Shown here one piece after another: positions 11,205 through 22,345 of a DNA stretch of 64,000 nt. Numbering within the stretch: position 1 is the first letter of the stretch; the number at the start of each line of letters is the position of its first letter. The DNA comes from Nilaparvata lugens. Taxonomy: Eukaryota; Arthropoda; Insecta; Hemiptera; Delphacidae. The stretch lies in the NCBI RefSeq assembly GCF_014356525.2, contig NC_052508.1:62458047-62522046 (forward strand). Direction: 5' to 3'. A program made the translations under genes and the position numbers. The notes beneath the pieces were generated by a model that had not been told where the DNA came from, ran no database searches, and worked only from the letters and a program-made list of their open reading frames with translations.

Positions 11205-11512
11205 TGTGAAGTGAAACTACAGTTAAAAGTTAACAGTTGAAAGTAGTTTGCAGTTGAAAGGTAACAGTTAAAAGTAGCTGATAGTTGAAAGTAGTTTACA
11301 GTTGAAAGGTAACAGTTAAAAGTAGTTAATAGTTGAAAGTAGTTTACAGTTGAAAGTTAACAGTTGAAAGTAGTTGATAGTTGAAAGTAGTTTACAGTGT
11401 TGAAAGGTAACAGTTAAAAGTAGTTAATAGTTGAAAGTTATCAGTTGAAAGTAGTTTACAGTTGAAAGTTTACAGTTGAAAGTTAACAGTTGAAAGTTAA
11501 ACTACAATATGC
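11205..11512. repeat. AGTTGAAAGTA minisatellite
   Basis: About 25-30 imperfect units built on CAGTTGAAAG(T/G)(A) alternate TAACAGTT, TTACAGTT and GATAGTT variants, giving a higher-order pattern. No spacer/repeat structure of a CRISPR kind is present. Confidence 0.93.
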
Positions 11513-11664
11513 GTTTTGTGAGATTCACGTTTTAAAGTCAATAGATTCCACAGGACAGTTTTGTTATCACTTCTCCAATTTCCAACGCCTTCTATTAAAG
11601 GAAGTTGTGGTTGAAGTAATCTTGGTATATCTGATCCAATATTATCTATCTCGTAGATAAATTA

Positions 11665-11790
11665 TTGATTTATATAGAATAAATTTATTGATTCATTTAA
11701 CAGATACAAATCATAATATACAATATTATAAAGAGAGGACAACAAATGGAGTCCAAAACTGTCTCTCTATCGAGGTTTGATCAATTAAGG
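11665..11790 (-). mobile_element. LINE-like 3' end
   Basis: On the minus strand, a TTTTGGACTCCATTTGTTGTCCTCTC segment-like block leads into an A/T-rich stretch and an AAATGAATCAATAAATT tail. It resembles the other 3' ends but its hairpin is degenerate. Confidence 0.45.
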
Positions 11791-12132
11791 TTTCGGCAAC
11801 ATTTAGCAGTTGAAACAGAATGTTTATGAAAGAGCTGTATGCTTTGTTTATGATGGACAAGGATAGCAAACCTTAGTCAGAGGCTGGAATCAAAACGTTG
11901 ATCCCACTATGGGCTTGAATAAATGCGTTTGATAGTAAACAATATTACCAAAATTCGAAGGTGGACATTTTCCTTGTAAGATTTTCAAATTAAAATAAAG
12001 AAAATTCATTATAACCTCAGAAATGTTATAATTTCAAAGAATGGATTTATGGATTTTAGGGCTATCCTCTGTTGTATCTTTTCATTTATGGTTGAGAAAT
12101 AGATACCGTAATTGAGATTGTCTCCTGGAATT
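11791..12132. other. No gene seen
   Basis: Unique AT-rich sequence without recognisable features. Confidence 0.4.
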
Positions 12133-12633
12133 ACAGGAAATAGTTATTTGTGCAACTAGTGCGCAAAGTGACAAGCGGAATGGTTTCTTGAGTGCAGCAG
12201 AGGAACTTTGCGCACGTATTTCACATTAAGTTTTTCCTACAGTTACCATTGAATATGAAAAGTGGGTAATTATAGGTAAAATTGCCTGAAATGCATCAAA
12301 TGTTTTTCTGTGTAATTTTATTATTGATAAAAACCTTAATCCTAAAATCCTAAAGTCCTCGTTGTCCTTGGTTATAATATATAATGAATAATAATTAGCG
12401 CGTTGTGCTTGGTTGCACCTCTGCTCACTATAGCAGCCACAGCAATCACTGTTACCAACTTCATTTTGATTTTGCTGCACTGTTGCTCCATATAACCTAC
12501 TAAGTATTTTGCGTTGCCATGTTGCAAATCTGGAGTGCAGAAAAATTTTTCCCGCACTAGAGCGGAAAAGTGATTCTTTGCGTTCTGTAATCAGTGCAGC
12601 AATGGCCACTTTTCAACGTAACTGTAGGAAAAC
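12133..12633. mobile_element. Dispersed repeat X, copy 1
   Basis: This copy matches 29735-30758. An inner inverted pair TTTTCCTACAGTTAC (from 12231) and GTAACTGTAGGAAAA (to about 12632) bounds about 400 bp. An outer part (12141-12230) carries GTGCGCAAAGT at 12159-12169 and its inverse ACTTTGCGCAC at 12205-12215. The 127-residue and 61-residue minus-strand frames here are unrecognised and probably fortuitous. Type is uncertain; a non-autonomous DNA transposon is most likely. Confidence 0.65.
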
Positions 12634-13262
12634 AATATAATTCATTCTGTACTGCATCATTTCACAAACATTGCATAATGTTGTATCTATACTGCACTAG
12701 CCTACAGCAGAGTACTGCCACAGAAGCTATATGAGAAGGGAGATAAAGAGTAAACCATAATACTTGAAATTTTCAATAGATAACAGATGGGTGACGAAGT
12801 TTAAAATCAAGAAAGAATGGTGAAGACAAACGGGGAAAACTGATAATCAGACAAAATAACACCTAGTAAACGGAAAAATAGGCAAATGAGTGAGAAGAAA
12901 ATGGTAGAGAGAAGCCGGGATAAATGAATGAGAAAGAGGACACATACTAAATAAAGAGAGAAGTTAAAGAGCAGAGAGAGATAAGTGTGAGGATGTAGAG
13001 GAAAAAGAAAAGAAGGATAAAAGAGCCATTAATAAAAATAACGCAGCCAGTTAGCGTTTTCAACGCAGAGACGCACGTTTTTAATTTCGCCGAGGGTAGA
13101 TCTGCTCTAGCACACTAACTGCCTTCTTAGCGCTAAATGAGGGCCGTTAGGGGGGCTTTCAAACCCCCAGTCATACTCTGCACCTCCTGAGCAAGACATT
13201 AGGGGGGGTCTTCAAACCCCCTCTCACTCCCCGATACCACCTAAACAAGCCGTTATAGTTCT
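12634..13262. other. Purine-rich then GC-balanced block
   Basis: 12770-13020 is A/G-rich. 13025-13150 is GC-balanced and unique (AACGCAGCCAGTTAGCG, TTAGCGCTAAATGAGGG). 13148-13225 has runs of five to seven G or C in an inverted arrangement: GGGGGG..CCCCC twice. Confidence 0.4.
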
Positions 13263-13356
13263 TCTCTGATGAGAGGGGAGAGGGGTTTTGGAGGATTGGA
13301 GCAGATTTTCAAAGGCCCAAATATTAAGGGGGCTCACTATGGAATCCTTTACAAAG

Positions 13357-13650
13357 TTTGTTGTTTTCATTGTGCTTTCTTCTCCTCTCCCTCTTCTTTT
13401 TTCTTCTTCTTTTCCTCTTTTTTCATTCCTCCTTCTTATTCTTCATTTTCTTCTTCGGCTCTTTCTTCTACTACATTTCCTTCGGCTCTTTCTTCTTCTA
13501 CATCTTCTTCGGCTCTTTCTTTTTCTTCTTCTTATTATTTTCTCCTTCTTCTTTTTCTCCTTCTTCATTGTTTTCCCGCCCCCAACCTCATCTCATTCAC
13601 AGTTTTCTTTAAACATCTTCCGCAAATCCAATTTCTTTCCACCCCATTAT
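13357..13650. repeat. TTC/TCC pyrimidine tract
   Basis: An imperfect TTC-rich tract contains a TTCTTCGGCTCTTTC unit repeated three to four times. The Phe/Ser/Leu-rich frames in all three registers are compositional. Confidence 0.85.
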
Positions 13651-14055
13651 CACGGTCTAAAATGACTGTAATGAAATCACAGTAATTAGTAGGCGATCGT
13701 TATTAGAATATATCTTGCGGAAAATGAGGCTCAGGGAGGGAGCGCAATGAGCCTTGGACGCCATTTTATGATTATCTTCCCTGATTGTAATAATGAATAT
13801 GGGGAGTGAATTACATTAAAAGTTTGAAACAGATAGGGATAAATGAATGGGATAAAGAATTGATGGAATGGATATATTCACAGATTCTTGAGAGATTCAC
13901 TCAATTTGCAATTATTTGTATCAATAAATTACATGAGTTCATTGAATATGGATTTACATTGATAATAATAATTTTTTCTCACCGAATGGAGTTATTGTTC
14001 TGTGATAATGATGATTTCTCTGATTGCAAATTAATTGCAACTAGAGGATTTTATT

Positions 14056-14089
<34 letters not shown>

Positions 14090-14256
14090 GATTACAATAA
14101 TTCACTTACAAATGTTACTAATAATAAACTTCGTCCTATTATGATACTGCACTATAATAATATGTGTTGGGGTAATATATTAAATCTGGGAAGCTGGTTG
14201 GGGAAATGTGAATTTTCAACGATTTTCACAGAGTTTTTACTAGTAATCAAAGACTC
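13651..14256. other. No gene; short (AT)n run
   Basis: AT-rich sequence with an (AT)n microsatellite at about 14058-14088. The 83-residue frame near 13806 has no recognisable features. Confidence 0.5.
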
Positions 14257-14545
14257 GGTTGCACAAAAGCTGGTTAAATTTTAACCGTGATAATTTCACG
14301 AGTACCAATCAGAGAAGACCTTTTTGAAAAAACGGGCTTCTCTAATTGGTTCTCGTGGAATTAACCACGATTAAAATTTAACCGGCTTTTGTGATTAATT
14401 TCACCGTGATTTTAACCGTTTCTAATTTTAACCATGATTAATTTCACGAGAACCAATCAGAGAAGGCCTTTTTGAAAAACTGGCTTCTCTAATTGATTCT
14501 CGTGGAATTGATCACGATTAAAATTCAACCGGCTTCTGTGTAACC
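14257..14545. mobile_element. Tandem foldback MITE
   Basis: Two joined foldback units run from GGTTGCACAAAAGCTGG to GGCTTCTGTGTAACC. Each has inverted arms with AACCGTGAT..TTTCACGAG and CTCGTGGAATT..ACGATTAAAATT around AACCAATCAGAGAAG and CTTCTCTAATTGGTT. A related single unit occurs at 20594-20725 and 21672-21803. There is no coding capacity. Confidence 0.8.
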
Positions 14546-15239
14546 GCCACAAAGTGAATGAAATGAGATTCCCCATGGAATCGAGGTGAATAAGATTCTG
14601 TCAATGGTGAAAAAAAATCTTGGAAGCTGATAAATGAAATAAGACTCATCGTATTGAAATCCAAGAGAAATCATATACTGGTTAACTAATCGAGATGACC
14701 TGTGTGACATACATGTACAATACTGGAACTATTCATGTAATTTTTATGTAAAATACATGTTAAGTCGGATTAAGTTGATTACTTTGACCGTTGATTGTTG
14801 GCAACGGGACTTGATCTTCGGTTGTTATTGTGAGCGGTGAAGTTGCCATAAATGCCATCAAATGTCAACTCCGCGGCCAAATGTCAGTTGCGCATTTTGC
14901 TAATATGATGGCGACGTAGCAAAGTGGATAGATGAGGGGGTGAAGAAGATGGTGGAGGGGGAAGAAATGGATGAGAAAGTGAAGACAGTGAGAGACGAAA
15001 TTGAACAAGGAAAAATAGTGATAAATGGAAATTTAATGATTAGGGTTATATTGATTGGGAAGTGAGAAGGATTATATTGGATCTGATTGTATCCTTGTAG
15101 TAGACTTAGATTAGAATAATGCTGTCTTAAAGTCTAGTTTGAAGAAATAACTTCTAGTATCAACGTATAGTCTCAACAATATTATTTATGGTCAACTACA
15201 GTACTCGTCCGTACCTTTTTCTTCAAACGTCATGGTATT
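14546..15239. other. No gene; one GC-balanced block
   Basis: 14790-14935 is a GC-balanced unique block (GCCATAAATGCCATCAAATG, CTCCGCGGCCAAATGTCAG). It contains CCATAAA, a Caudal/Abd-B-type core. The rest is purine-rich or AT-rich. Confidence 0.3.
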
Positions 15240-15650
15240 GGTTGACAGGGTGATATCCATGCCATTGCAAAATCATTAGACTCGACCTACAAACTATAGA
15301 TTTCACTCACTATTCAATTTATCTCACATATAATTAACTACATTCAACCGTATGCATTCAACCGATGGAATGCAATTGAAATTAAATATGCAATTATTAC
15401 TTTTTATTTATTTTCATTTGTGGAATGCAATAAATGAGAAATTTGAGTCATGTATGGTTGACGGGGTGATATCCATGCCTTTGCAAAATCACTAGACTCG
15501 ACCTATAGACTATAGATTTCACTCACTATTCAATTTATTTCACAAATAATTAACTGCATTCAACCGTATTAAGATGGAATGCAATTGAAATAAAATATGC
15601 AATTATTACTTTTTATTTATTTTCATTTGTGGAATGCAATAAATGATAAA
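15240..15650. repeat. 216-bp tandem duplication
   Basis: Units at 15240-15455 and 15456-15650 both begin GGTTGAC(A/G)GGGTGATATCC and end TTTGTGGAATGCAATAAATGA. The retrotransposon fragment begins directly after the second unit. Confidence 0.9.
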
Positions 15651-15654
15651 TTTG

Positions 15655-15957
15655 ATGATGCTTATACAATATACACGGACGGACAAAGTTTCCAACAACA
15701 TGGTTCTTCAACTCAATAAGAAGACAGAGATAATGTTCACTGTCAAGATTCGAAAATTTGAGTATCTTGGGCACATTATGAGGGATGGAACTAAATATCA
15801 GTTGTTAGAATGTGTGCTAAAAGGTAAAGTTCTTGGCAGGAGAGGTGTTGGTAGGAGACGAATTTCCTATTTGAAGAATTTGAGAACGTGGTTTGCAGTG
15901 TTCACTCCGGAACTTTTTAGAGAGGCTGTTAACAGTTATAATTACAATAAGCTTTAG
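15655..15957 (+). pseudogene. Non-LTR retrotransposon RT C-terminus
   Basis: The frame encodes the extreme C-terminus of a non-LTR reverse transcriptase, with the characteristic RKFEYLGHIMRDGTKYQLL, LKGKVLGRRGVGRRRISYL and LRTWFAVFTPELFREAV. No polymerase catalytic motif is present, so the copy is strongly 5'-truncated; the apparent start methionine at 15643 lies at the truncation point and is not a real start. The frame is intact to its natural stop. A 3' UTR and tail follow. Clade is not assigned. Confidence 0.85.
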
Positions 15958-16276
15958 TGCTCACGAGTTTGTGTTTCTTGAATAGTTCCAAATTTCTTAA
16001 ATAACTCAATATTATTCGTTAAAAGTGGTAATTGAGTGGAATATTTCTAATTAATTTATCAATTTAAGCCATCTAAATTCAAAATTTATAGTTTTAATGT
16101 TTATTTTAGACCAAAATACTATAAAAATTGTACACGTTAAATTCTAACCTTATCTTGGACTTTGTCATCTATGAATTTGGAAGAAAAATAGCACAAGGAC
16201 TACCTTATTATTTTATCTTTCAATGTTATAACATTAGTGTTATATGCGTTGTAAATAAATAAATAAATTAATTAAT
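15655..16276 (+). mobile_element. 5'-truncated LINE insertion
   Basis: The insertion comprises the RT tail above plus a ~310-bp 3' UTR with AGCACAAGGACTACCTTATT, ending in AAATAAATAAATAAATTAATT at about 16250-16276. The 3' UTR resembles the family A copies at 6950, 44945 and 61425. Confidence 0.75.
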
Positions 16277-17125
16277 TGCCAGAATAATTTCCAACATTCG
16301 GTAACTGATAGGCACCACAAAAAGAAGAATACAATATAGTGATGTAGGCCTATATTCTATTGATTCCTTACAATATTAATGTACACCTTTCAATAATCTT
16401 ATCCGATTCATGTGGATATGTAACTATGCTGTATTGGCAGCATCAAATTTTCTAATTGATGCATCAAATGGATGGAGGTGAATGAACACTTGTGGAAGAA
16501 TATGCATGCTACAATAATATAAATTCCTCATAGATGAGTGTGTAAGGAAAAGAAAGACAAAGATGAATTTGAGAAGGTTGGAAGGGCTAAAGATGGTGGA
16601 AGTTTCAGAGAAGAGAAAGAGGAGGATAAGGAGAAGGAGAGAGTAGATGAGGTGAGAAATGAGTAAAATAGGACTGATTATTTTAATCCATGATTAATCT
16701 CTTATGAGATTGAAGAGATAAAGAGGTGAAGCAGGCGTGAAGAAAAAGTGTACGAACAACAGTGTGCAAAATGAAGGAAGAAGATCAAACAAAATACAAT
16801 AGCGAAACAAATAAAACATTAACAGATTAGATGATAGACACCGCTAACATTTCAATAATTTCATAACTACAAAATGAACAAGGATTCCTCTGCAACTGAG
16901 TACAGAACGTTTATTAGACTACAAAATTGTAGGCATGAACCACTTTCATAAACTGATAATCATAAAGAAACTCAAGATAATGGACTATTGGCTCCGTATC
17001 CATGCATATGGACCAAAAAAGCCGAATATTCTGATACTAATTTAAGGGTAAAAAGAATAAGAATAACATAACAAGAATAGTAAAGTTGGGGAAAATTGAA
17101 GAAAAAGAAGAAGAAGAGAAAGAAG
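16277..17125. other. No gene; partly purine-rich
   Basis: 16560-16660 is rich in GGAGA/GAGAA. No coding frame is recognised. Confidence 0.4.
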
Positions 17126-17330
17126 TACCTTAGTTGCCTTAGGGCAACTTGACCTCTCTTCTATTCCGAGACTATACCTAAACCTAAAGTTAAGCACTGA
17201 TTTAGAGGCGCCTGAGCGAGGGTATTTATTATTTTGCAGTTAACCGCCGCACAAACTGAGCGTAGTCGATTTTACAAACTTGCCGCAATTACAATTAATT
17301 TCGAATTTGTGCCCGAAACACCGCCAAAAA
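17126..17330. other. GC-balanced unique block
   Basis: The block begins with a small hairpin TTGCCTTAGGGCAA and continues through GAGGCGCCTGAGCGAGG and TTAACCGCCGCACAAACTGAG. It has a CAATTACAATTAATT homeodomain-like stretch. The short frame starting at 17234 is not recognisable. Confidence 0.25.
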
Positions 17331-17489
17331 GAACCCTCTTTTTTCTATGTATTTTTTGTCTACTTTTTGCGACTTCGTTCTACCCTTTCCTATTATTTTT
17401 CGCCAGTGTGTGTAGCTACTTGTTGAATTGTTGGGCATCCAATTCTTAATGTAAAAATATCAAAATACATTATTGAATTTATTTATATA

Positions 17490-17729
17490 TCTATAATTAA
17501 TAAAGGAAAGAATCGGCATATAAACGTACGGCATAGGAAATACACAAATGACGACGCATCATCACGTCTGAACAGAACTACTCAACTGATTATCAACTTG
17601 AAATTTTTCATATAGATTCCTAATTTATAGCTCTATTTTCAGTTCAGTTCTTCAAAATTTCATTAGATCAAGTTTAATGTTTGTGAAGTATTTTAAACAA
17701 ACCCTTGCGGATCACGGGTCATCCGCTAG
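17490..17729 (+). mobile_element. Non-autonomous Helitron, 240 bp
   Basis: The 5' end is TCTATAATTAATAAAGG directly after an A. The 3' end is a hairpin GCGGAT-CACGGGTC-ATCCGC at 17707-17726 running into CTAG at 17726-17729, directly before a T. TC..CTRR ends, a subterminal 3' hairpin, insertion between A and T and lack of target duplication are the Helitron hallmarks. No Rep/helicase coding sequence is present, so it would depend on a helper. Confidence 0.75.
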
Positions 17730-18479
17730 TAATGTATAATATACTAATGTATTAGATTAATTCAATATCAAAATACGTTAGTTTTATGCTTCAACTCCCT
17801 CCTTGTTCAAATGAGGGATATCTTGAACTGCAGCTATGGGATAACTCTGACACAACACAGAAAGGCTATAGCACAGTAAACTATCCGGCTTCTAGACGAT
17901 AAACATTGTATTCCAGTAAGTTCCATTTGTTTAGCTTGAAGTGCAAACAGTTGCAAATCAGTTAAAAACGTCCAATTTTTCCAACAGAAAGTTTTAAATT
18001 CTCACATTCTATAGCAATCCTTACATTTTATATTGGTATATTGGTTTATGTTTGGACGGATTATTTGAATTTGAGATATAAGAGACTACACATTTCTATT
18101 CTATTTCCAGATATATCCTTATATTTTCTAAATGTGGTGGATGAATTAATTCAATTCTTTTGCTCTTTGATATTCCAAAAATTTAATGGTGAAGTATTTT
18201 TATTATTAATACGTGGTTTACTAATGGTTTATGTGATTGACCATTATACAATAGAAAGAACACCAATATTTTTCTCCATCTACCTTTATTCTTGATAAAA
18301 AAATTCAATGATGAAGTCTATTTGTCATTATTCTTTATTTTGTGAATTTATAGTTTGTTTCATGTTTTTAAGAAACTTTTATTATTAATCCATCCAAATT
18401 TAAAATTGTTTGTTTTATTCTAATTTATATTTTAGATTGTGATTTGGTGTAGAAATTTGAATGGACATAACCTATAATA
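17730..18479. other. AT-rich DNA, no gene
   Basis: The 84-residue frame at 18041 is AT-driven and unrecognised. Confidence 0.4.
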
Positions 18480-18603
18480 TTTGGACAATTTAAAACTAAA
18501 TTAGGAAATTGAAGAAGTTTTAGGCAATAGCCTGTTTTTTCTTTTCCGATTCTTGTATTTTTTTTTTTTTGCTAACCTTATAAATAAGTAAATAAATAAA
18601 TTA
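18480..18603 (+). mobile_element. LINE-like 3' end
   Basis: The hairpin AGGCAATAGCCT (18522-18533) is followed by GTTTTTTCTTTTCC and an AAATAAGTAAATAAATAAATT tail ending about 18602. The layout is shared with the other 3' ends in the window. Confidence 0.55.
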
Positions 18604-20178
18604 ATACGTGGGTTAATTATGTAGTTTACAAATGATCTATGTGATTAATCATTGTACAATAAAAGGAACAAAGATATTCCTCCATCTACCTCCATTCTGC
18701 TAGAGGAATTAAACAAATTCGTTAGCGACTGTGATCGTATAAGACAGAAATAAAAACCGATAGCCGTGAGATGTGAAACGATTTATAGTAAAACGAGTGC
18801 TGTGTCGGGCGCTGAGATAAGATCTATTCTATTCATGCTCCCCATGGCTGCGTAGGAATAACATGGACAAGTCAACCGGGTGATAAACGACAAGAGAATG
18901 GAGGAGACGAAGGAGTAGGTGGAGAAAGAGAAGAAGAAAGATGATCAAATGAGTAGAAGGATTAGAAGGGGATTAGGGGGAGGAGAAGGAGGATGAGGAG
19001 GATGATAATGAGGAGGAGGAGGAGAAAGAGGAAGAAGAAGAAGATGATGAGGTAGAAATCGATGAACGGGATGCAAAAATTCCCGAAAAATTGGTGTTGT
19101 ATGGAACTTGGATTGATAAATCTTTGAACCAGTCCACTAAGCAATTATTAATAAATAGCAAAAGACATGCACTGTGTAGTCTATGAACAGTTGAGATGAT
19201 AATAATTCAACTTTGAACTTTACTGGAGCTTGATAAATGCAGATTAATTTAACTGCGGAATAACAATATCGCTAGGCTCTTTCAAATCCGTGTATGGGTT
19301 CATAGCAGTTGACAATACAATCATCAATGGAATCATCTTTATCATCAATTTAGAATATTGTTCATGAATATTTAAAATCATTGATTATATTCTTGAAATA
19401 ATATTTCAAATTGGTTTATGTAAATATACTGACGTAGATATTTAATATTCAACTAGCGCGTAATATTATGAATAAATTTTTCTATTTAAATGAATATAAT
19501 TCGGTTTAATTTGAGTGAAATGGTAAAATTTCATTCAACCATCCAATGAAATTCATCAATCTTTTGGTTGGACCCACAGTTTTATGTGGGTTCTTAATTT
19601 AATTTAAGAAGTGATTTCCAAGCTCATAAACGTTAGATAGTAGAGCTGTTCTCAAGTTGTCACCCTTTCAACGGACGTATGGAGACCACGACTCTTATCT
19701 GACCTGATGGGTTACATCAATTGAGCTCAACTGATCGATGAAGATTAGCGGAGAGATGATCGGAGAAGAGATGTACTGATGGTATTCCTGATTAGTTCGT
19801 TTCACATTCTCATTACTAATCGAACTCATACTATAAATGTTTTCATGTGTTATGTTTATGTTTTCTGTAACATATTATTTCGTTATTGTAGAAATGTCTG
19901 TAAAATTATTTGGCAAATGATTTTCACTTTCAATTTTTTTTTCCGAGTTTTTCACTTCACTTTTATCCATCACCACGTATCACTTACATTATTATGTACA
20001 TTATAATAGAAATATTCAGCTGAAAATGAAGAGGGATTTGAGTTGTCCATTGTTTAGTGGGTATCATAGGATTTCATAGATTTTTCATCACTGGTTGATC
20101 AGTTGTGTTTCTTCCTCCTCTTTTTCTTCAATTTTCTCTCCTCCAACAATCTTCCTCATCCTCTTCCTCACCTCAGGC
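18604..20178. other. No gene; purine tract and unique DNA
   Basis: 18720-18880 is GC-balanced and unique (GCGCTGAGATAAGATC, GGCTGCGTAGGAATAAC). 18890-19050 is a GGA/GAA-rich tract giving low-complexity minus-strand frames. 19560-19770 is unremarkable. Confidence 0.4.
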
Positions 20179-20229
20179 TTCATCATCTACCTCCCCCATC
20201 TTTCCATCTTTACCTATATCAGTATAGTA

Positions 20230-20560
20230 TCCTATACTATTGAATGAGCAACTTCTGTTTATATGTTTAGATGTTTAGATGTTTGGATGTTTAGATTTTC
20301 AGATGTTTGTATTTCACCGGATCTCGAAAACGGCTCTAACGATTCTCACGAAATTCAGAACATAGCAGGTTTTATAATATAAAGATTCGATTGCACTAGG
20401 TCTCATCCCTGGGAAAACTCGCTGAAGGACATTAAAAGGATAATTATTATTCATCCTTGGGAAAACAGCTGATAATAATTATTTCGTCTTCTGTTGGTGA
20501 TGGAAGTGAGTGAGCGATATGTGTGGGACTGTGTCAAAATTATATGACTCAGCTGTTGAA
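20230..20560 (+). mobile_element. Helitron-like 5' end (unit A)
   Basis: TCCTATACTATTGAATGAGC follows an A. It leads into GTTTAGATGTTT repeats and CACCGGATCTCGAAAACGGC, an arrangement common at insect Helitron 5' ends (TCTATACTA.. followed by a GTTTG-rich stretch and an ATCTC..GG block). No hairpin/CTRR 3' end was found, so the extent is approximate and the assignment is inference. Confidence 0.45.
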
Positions 20561-20593
20561 CTTTTATAATCATTTAATAAGGTACTCAGTGCC

Positions 20594-20725
20594 GGTTGCA
20601 AAAAAGCCGGGCTATTTTCAATCCTGATTAATTCCAGTAGATTCTTCTTTTTGAAATTGTCTTCTCTGATTTGGTTTACTGATTTTGGTTAATCAGGATT
20701 GAAATTTAACCGGCTTTTGTGCAAC
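20594..20725. mobile_element. GGTTGC foldback MITE (unit A)
   Basis: Arms run GGTTGCAAAAAAGCCGG..TCAATCCTGATTAA and TTAATCAGGATTGAAATTTA..CCGGCTTTTGTGCAAC. It is related to 14257-14545. Confidence 0.75.
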
Positions 20726-20880
20726 TGGGCTTTTGTGAGGGAAATTTTTCCATTTCTCTGGGAATTAATCTCGATTTACTGTGATTAGATAGAACATTTC
20801 TGTATGAATGTTATTATAATTTCTTCTTTTGTGATAAATTTTCATGCTTTTGTACTCCAGAGTGAAGCTCGGTCCCCGAT

Positions 20881-20985
20881 ATTAAATTTTAAATGGGACA
20901 GTTTTTGGCATGAGCCTGTTCTGTCTTCCCTTATGTCAAGTATATGTACACAGTGAAATAAATATATAGATAATAAATGAATCTG
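20881..20985 (+). mobile_element. LINE-like 3' end (unit A)
   Basis: The hairpin GGCATGAGCC (20908-20917) is followed by TGTTCTGTCTTCCC and an AATAAATATATAGATAATAAATG tail. The counterpart in unit B lies about 1,080 bp downstream with GACATGAGCCTATTCTGC. Confidence 0.5.
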
Positions 20986-21319
20986 AAAAAAATCTATTCA
21001 TCCATTCATTCTTCATCCTCCACTTTCTCTTGCAAGTTCCTTTCCTCCTCCATCTTCTTCCATTTGTTGTCCTCTCACGAGAAATGTCCTTACGAAATAT
21101 TAGACAGAGACAGAGAAGTCGTAGCATGTCCACAACACCTCCACAGAATCTACATTCTATGTTCCACCATTAACACATCCGACAACACTCATATGGCACC
21201 ATTTCCACATTTGTAGATAAGTTCTTCTTTTCTAATAATTCCACTCTCATTTCATTGTCCCCGCTCCAGGCTTCATCATCTACCACCCCCATCTTTCCAT
21301 CTTTACCTATATCAGTATA

Positions 21320-21640
21320 GTATCCTATACTATTGAATGAGCAGCTTCTGTTTATATGTTCAGATGTTTAGATGTTTGTATTTCACCGGAACTCGAAAAC
21401 GGCTCTAACGATTCTCACAAAATTCAGAACATAGCAGGTTTATAATATAAAGATTCGATTGCACTAGGTCTCATCCCTGGGAAAACTCGCTGAAGGACAT
21501 TAAAAGGATAATTATTATTCATCCTTGGGAAAACAGCTGATAATAATTATTTCGTCATCTGTTGTTGATGGAAGTGAGTGAGCGATATGTGTGGGACTGT
21601 GTCAAAATTATATGACTCAGCTGTTGAACTGAGTCACTAA
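21320..21640 (+). mobile_element. Helitron-like 5' end (unit B)
   Basis: Copy of the 20230 segment, arising by the tandem duplication rather than by independent insertion. Confidence 0.45.
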
Positions 21641-21671
21641 CTGTTAATCATTCAATCAGGTACTTAGTGCC

Positions 21672-21803
21672 GGTTGCAAAAAAGCCGGGCTATTTTCAAT
21701 CCTGATTAATTCCAGTAGATTCTTCTTTTTGAAATTGTCTTCTCTGATTTGGTTTACTGATTTTGGTTAATCAGGATTGAAATTTAACCGGCTTTTGTGC
21801 AAC
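21672..21803. mobile_element. GGTTGC foldback MITE (unit B)
   Basis: Copy of the 20594-20725 foldback, carried within the duplicated unit. Confidence 0.75.
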
Positions 21804-22345
21804 TGGGCCTTTGTGAGGGAAATTTTTCCATTCCTCTGGGAATTAATCTCAATTTACTGTGATTAGATAGAACATTCCTGTATGAATGTTATTATAATTT
21901 CTTCTTTCGTGATAAATTTTTATGCTTTTGTACTCCAGAGTGAAGCTCGGTCCCCGATATTAAATTTTAAATGGGACAGTTTCGGACATGAGCCTATTCT
22001 GCATTCCCTTATGTCAAGTATATGTACACAGTGAAATAAATATATAGATAATAAATGAATCTGAAAAAAATATATTCATCCATGAATTCTTCATCCTCCA
22101 CTTTCTCTTGCAAGTTCCTTTCCTCCTCCATCTTCTTCCATTTGTTGTCCTCTCACGACAAATGTCTTTACGAAATATTAGACAGAGACAGAGAAGTCGT
22201 AGCATGTCCACAACACCTCCACACAATCTACATTCTATGTTCCACCATTAACACATCCGACAACACTCATATGGCACCATTTCCACATTTGTAGATAAGT
22301 TCTTCTTTTCTAATCATTCCACTCTCAATATTAATTTTCTCCGCT

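Larger units (their letters stand above)
20179..21268. repeat. 1.09-kb tandem duplication, unit A
   Basis: This unit and 21269-22345 are near-identical for over 1 kb, with period about 1,090 bp. Each contains, in order: a Helitron-like 5' end, a GGTTGC foldback MITE, a LINE-like 3' end with GGC-loop-GCC hairpin, and a 79-residue frame of unknown nature (20977-21216 in unit A). Confidence 0.9.
21269..22345. repeat. 1.09-kb tandem duplication, unit B
   Basis: Second unit of the duplication. It differs by scattered substitutions, a shorter GTTTAGATG run, and a small replacement after CAGCTGTTGAAC. Similarity to unit A fades after CATTCCACTCTCA near 22325. Confidence 0.9.

Noticed and set aside
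11205..11512. CRISPR-like regular repeat array
   Set aside because: Units are contiguous with no unique spacers, and the DNA is eukaryotic.
20977..22294. Two near-identical 79-residue frames that could look like a conserved gene pair
   Set aside because: Their similarity comes from the 1.09-kb tandem duplication; the sequence is Ser-rich without a domain.
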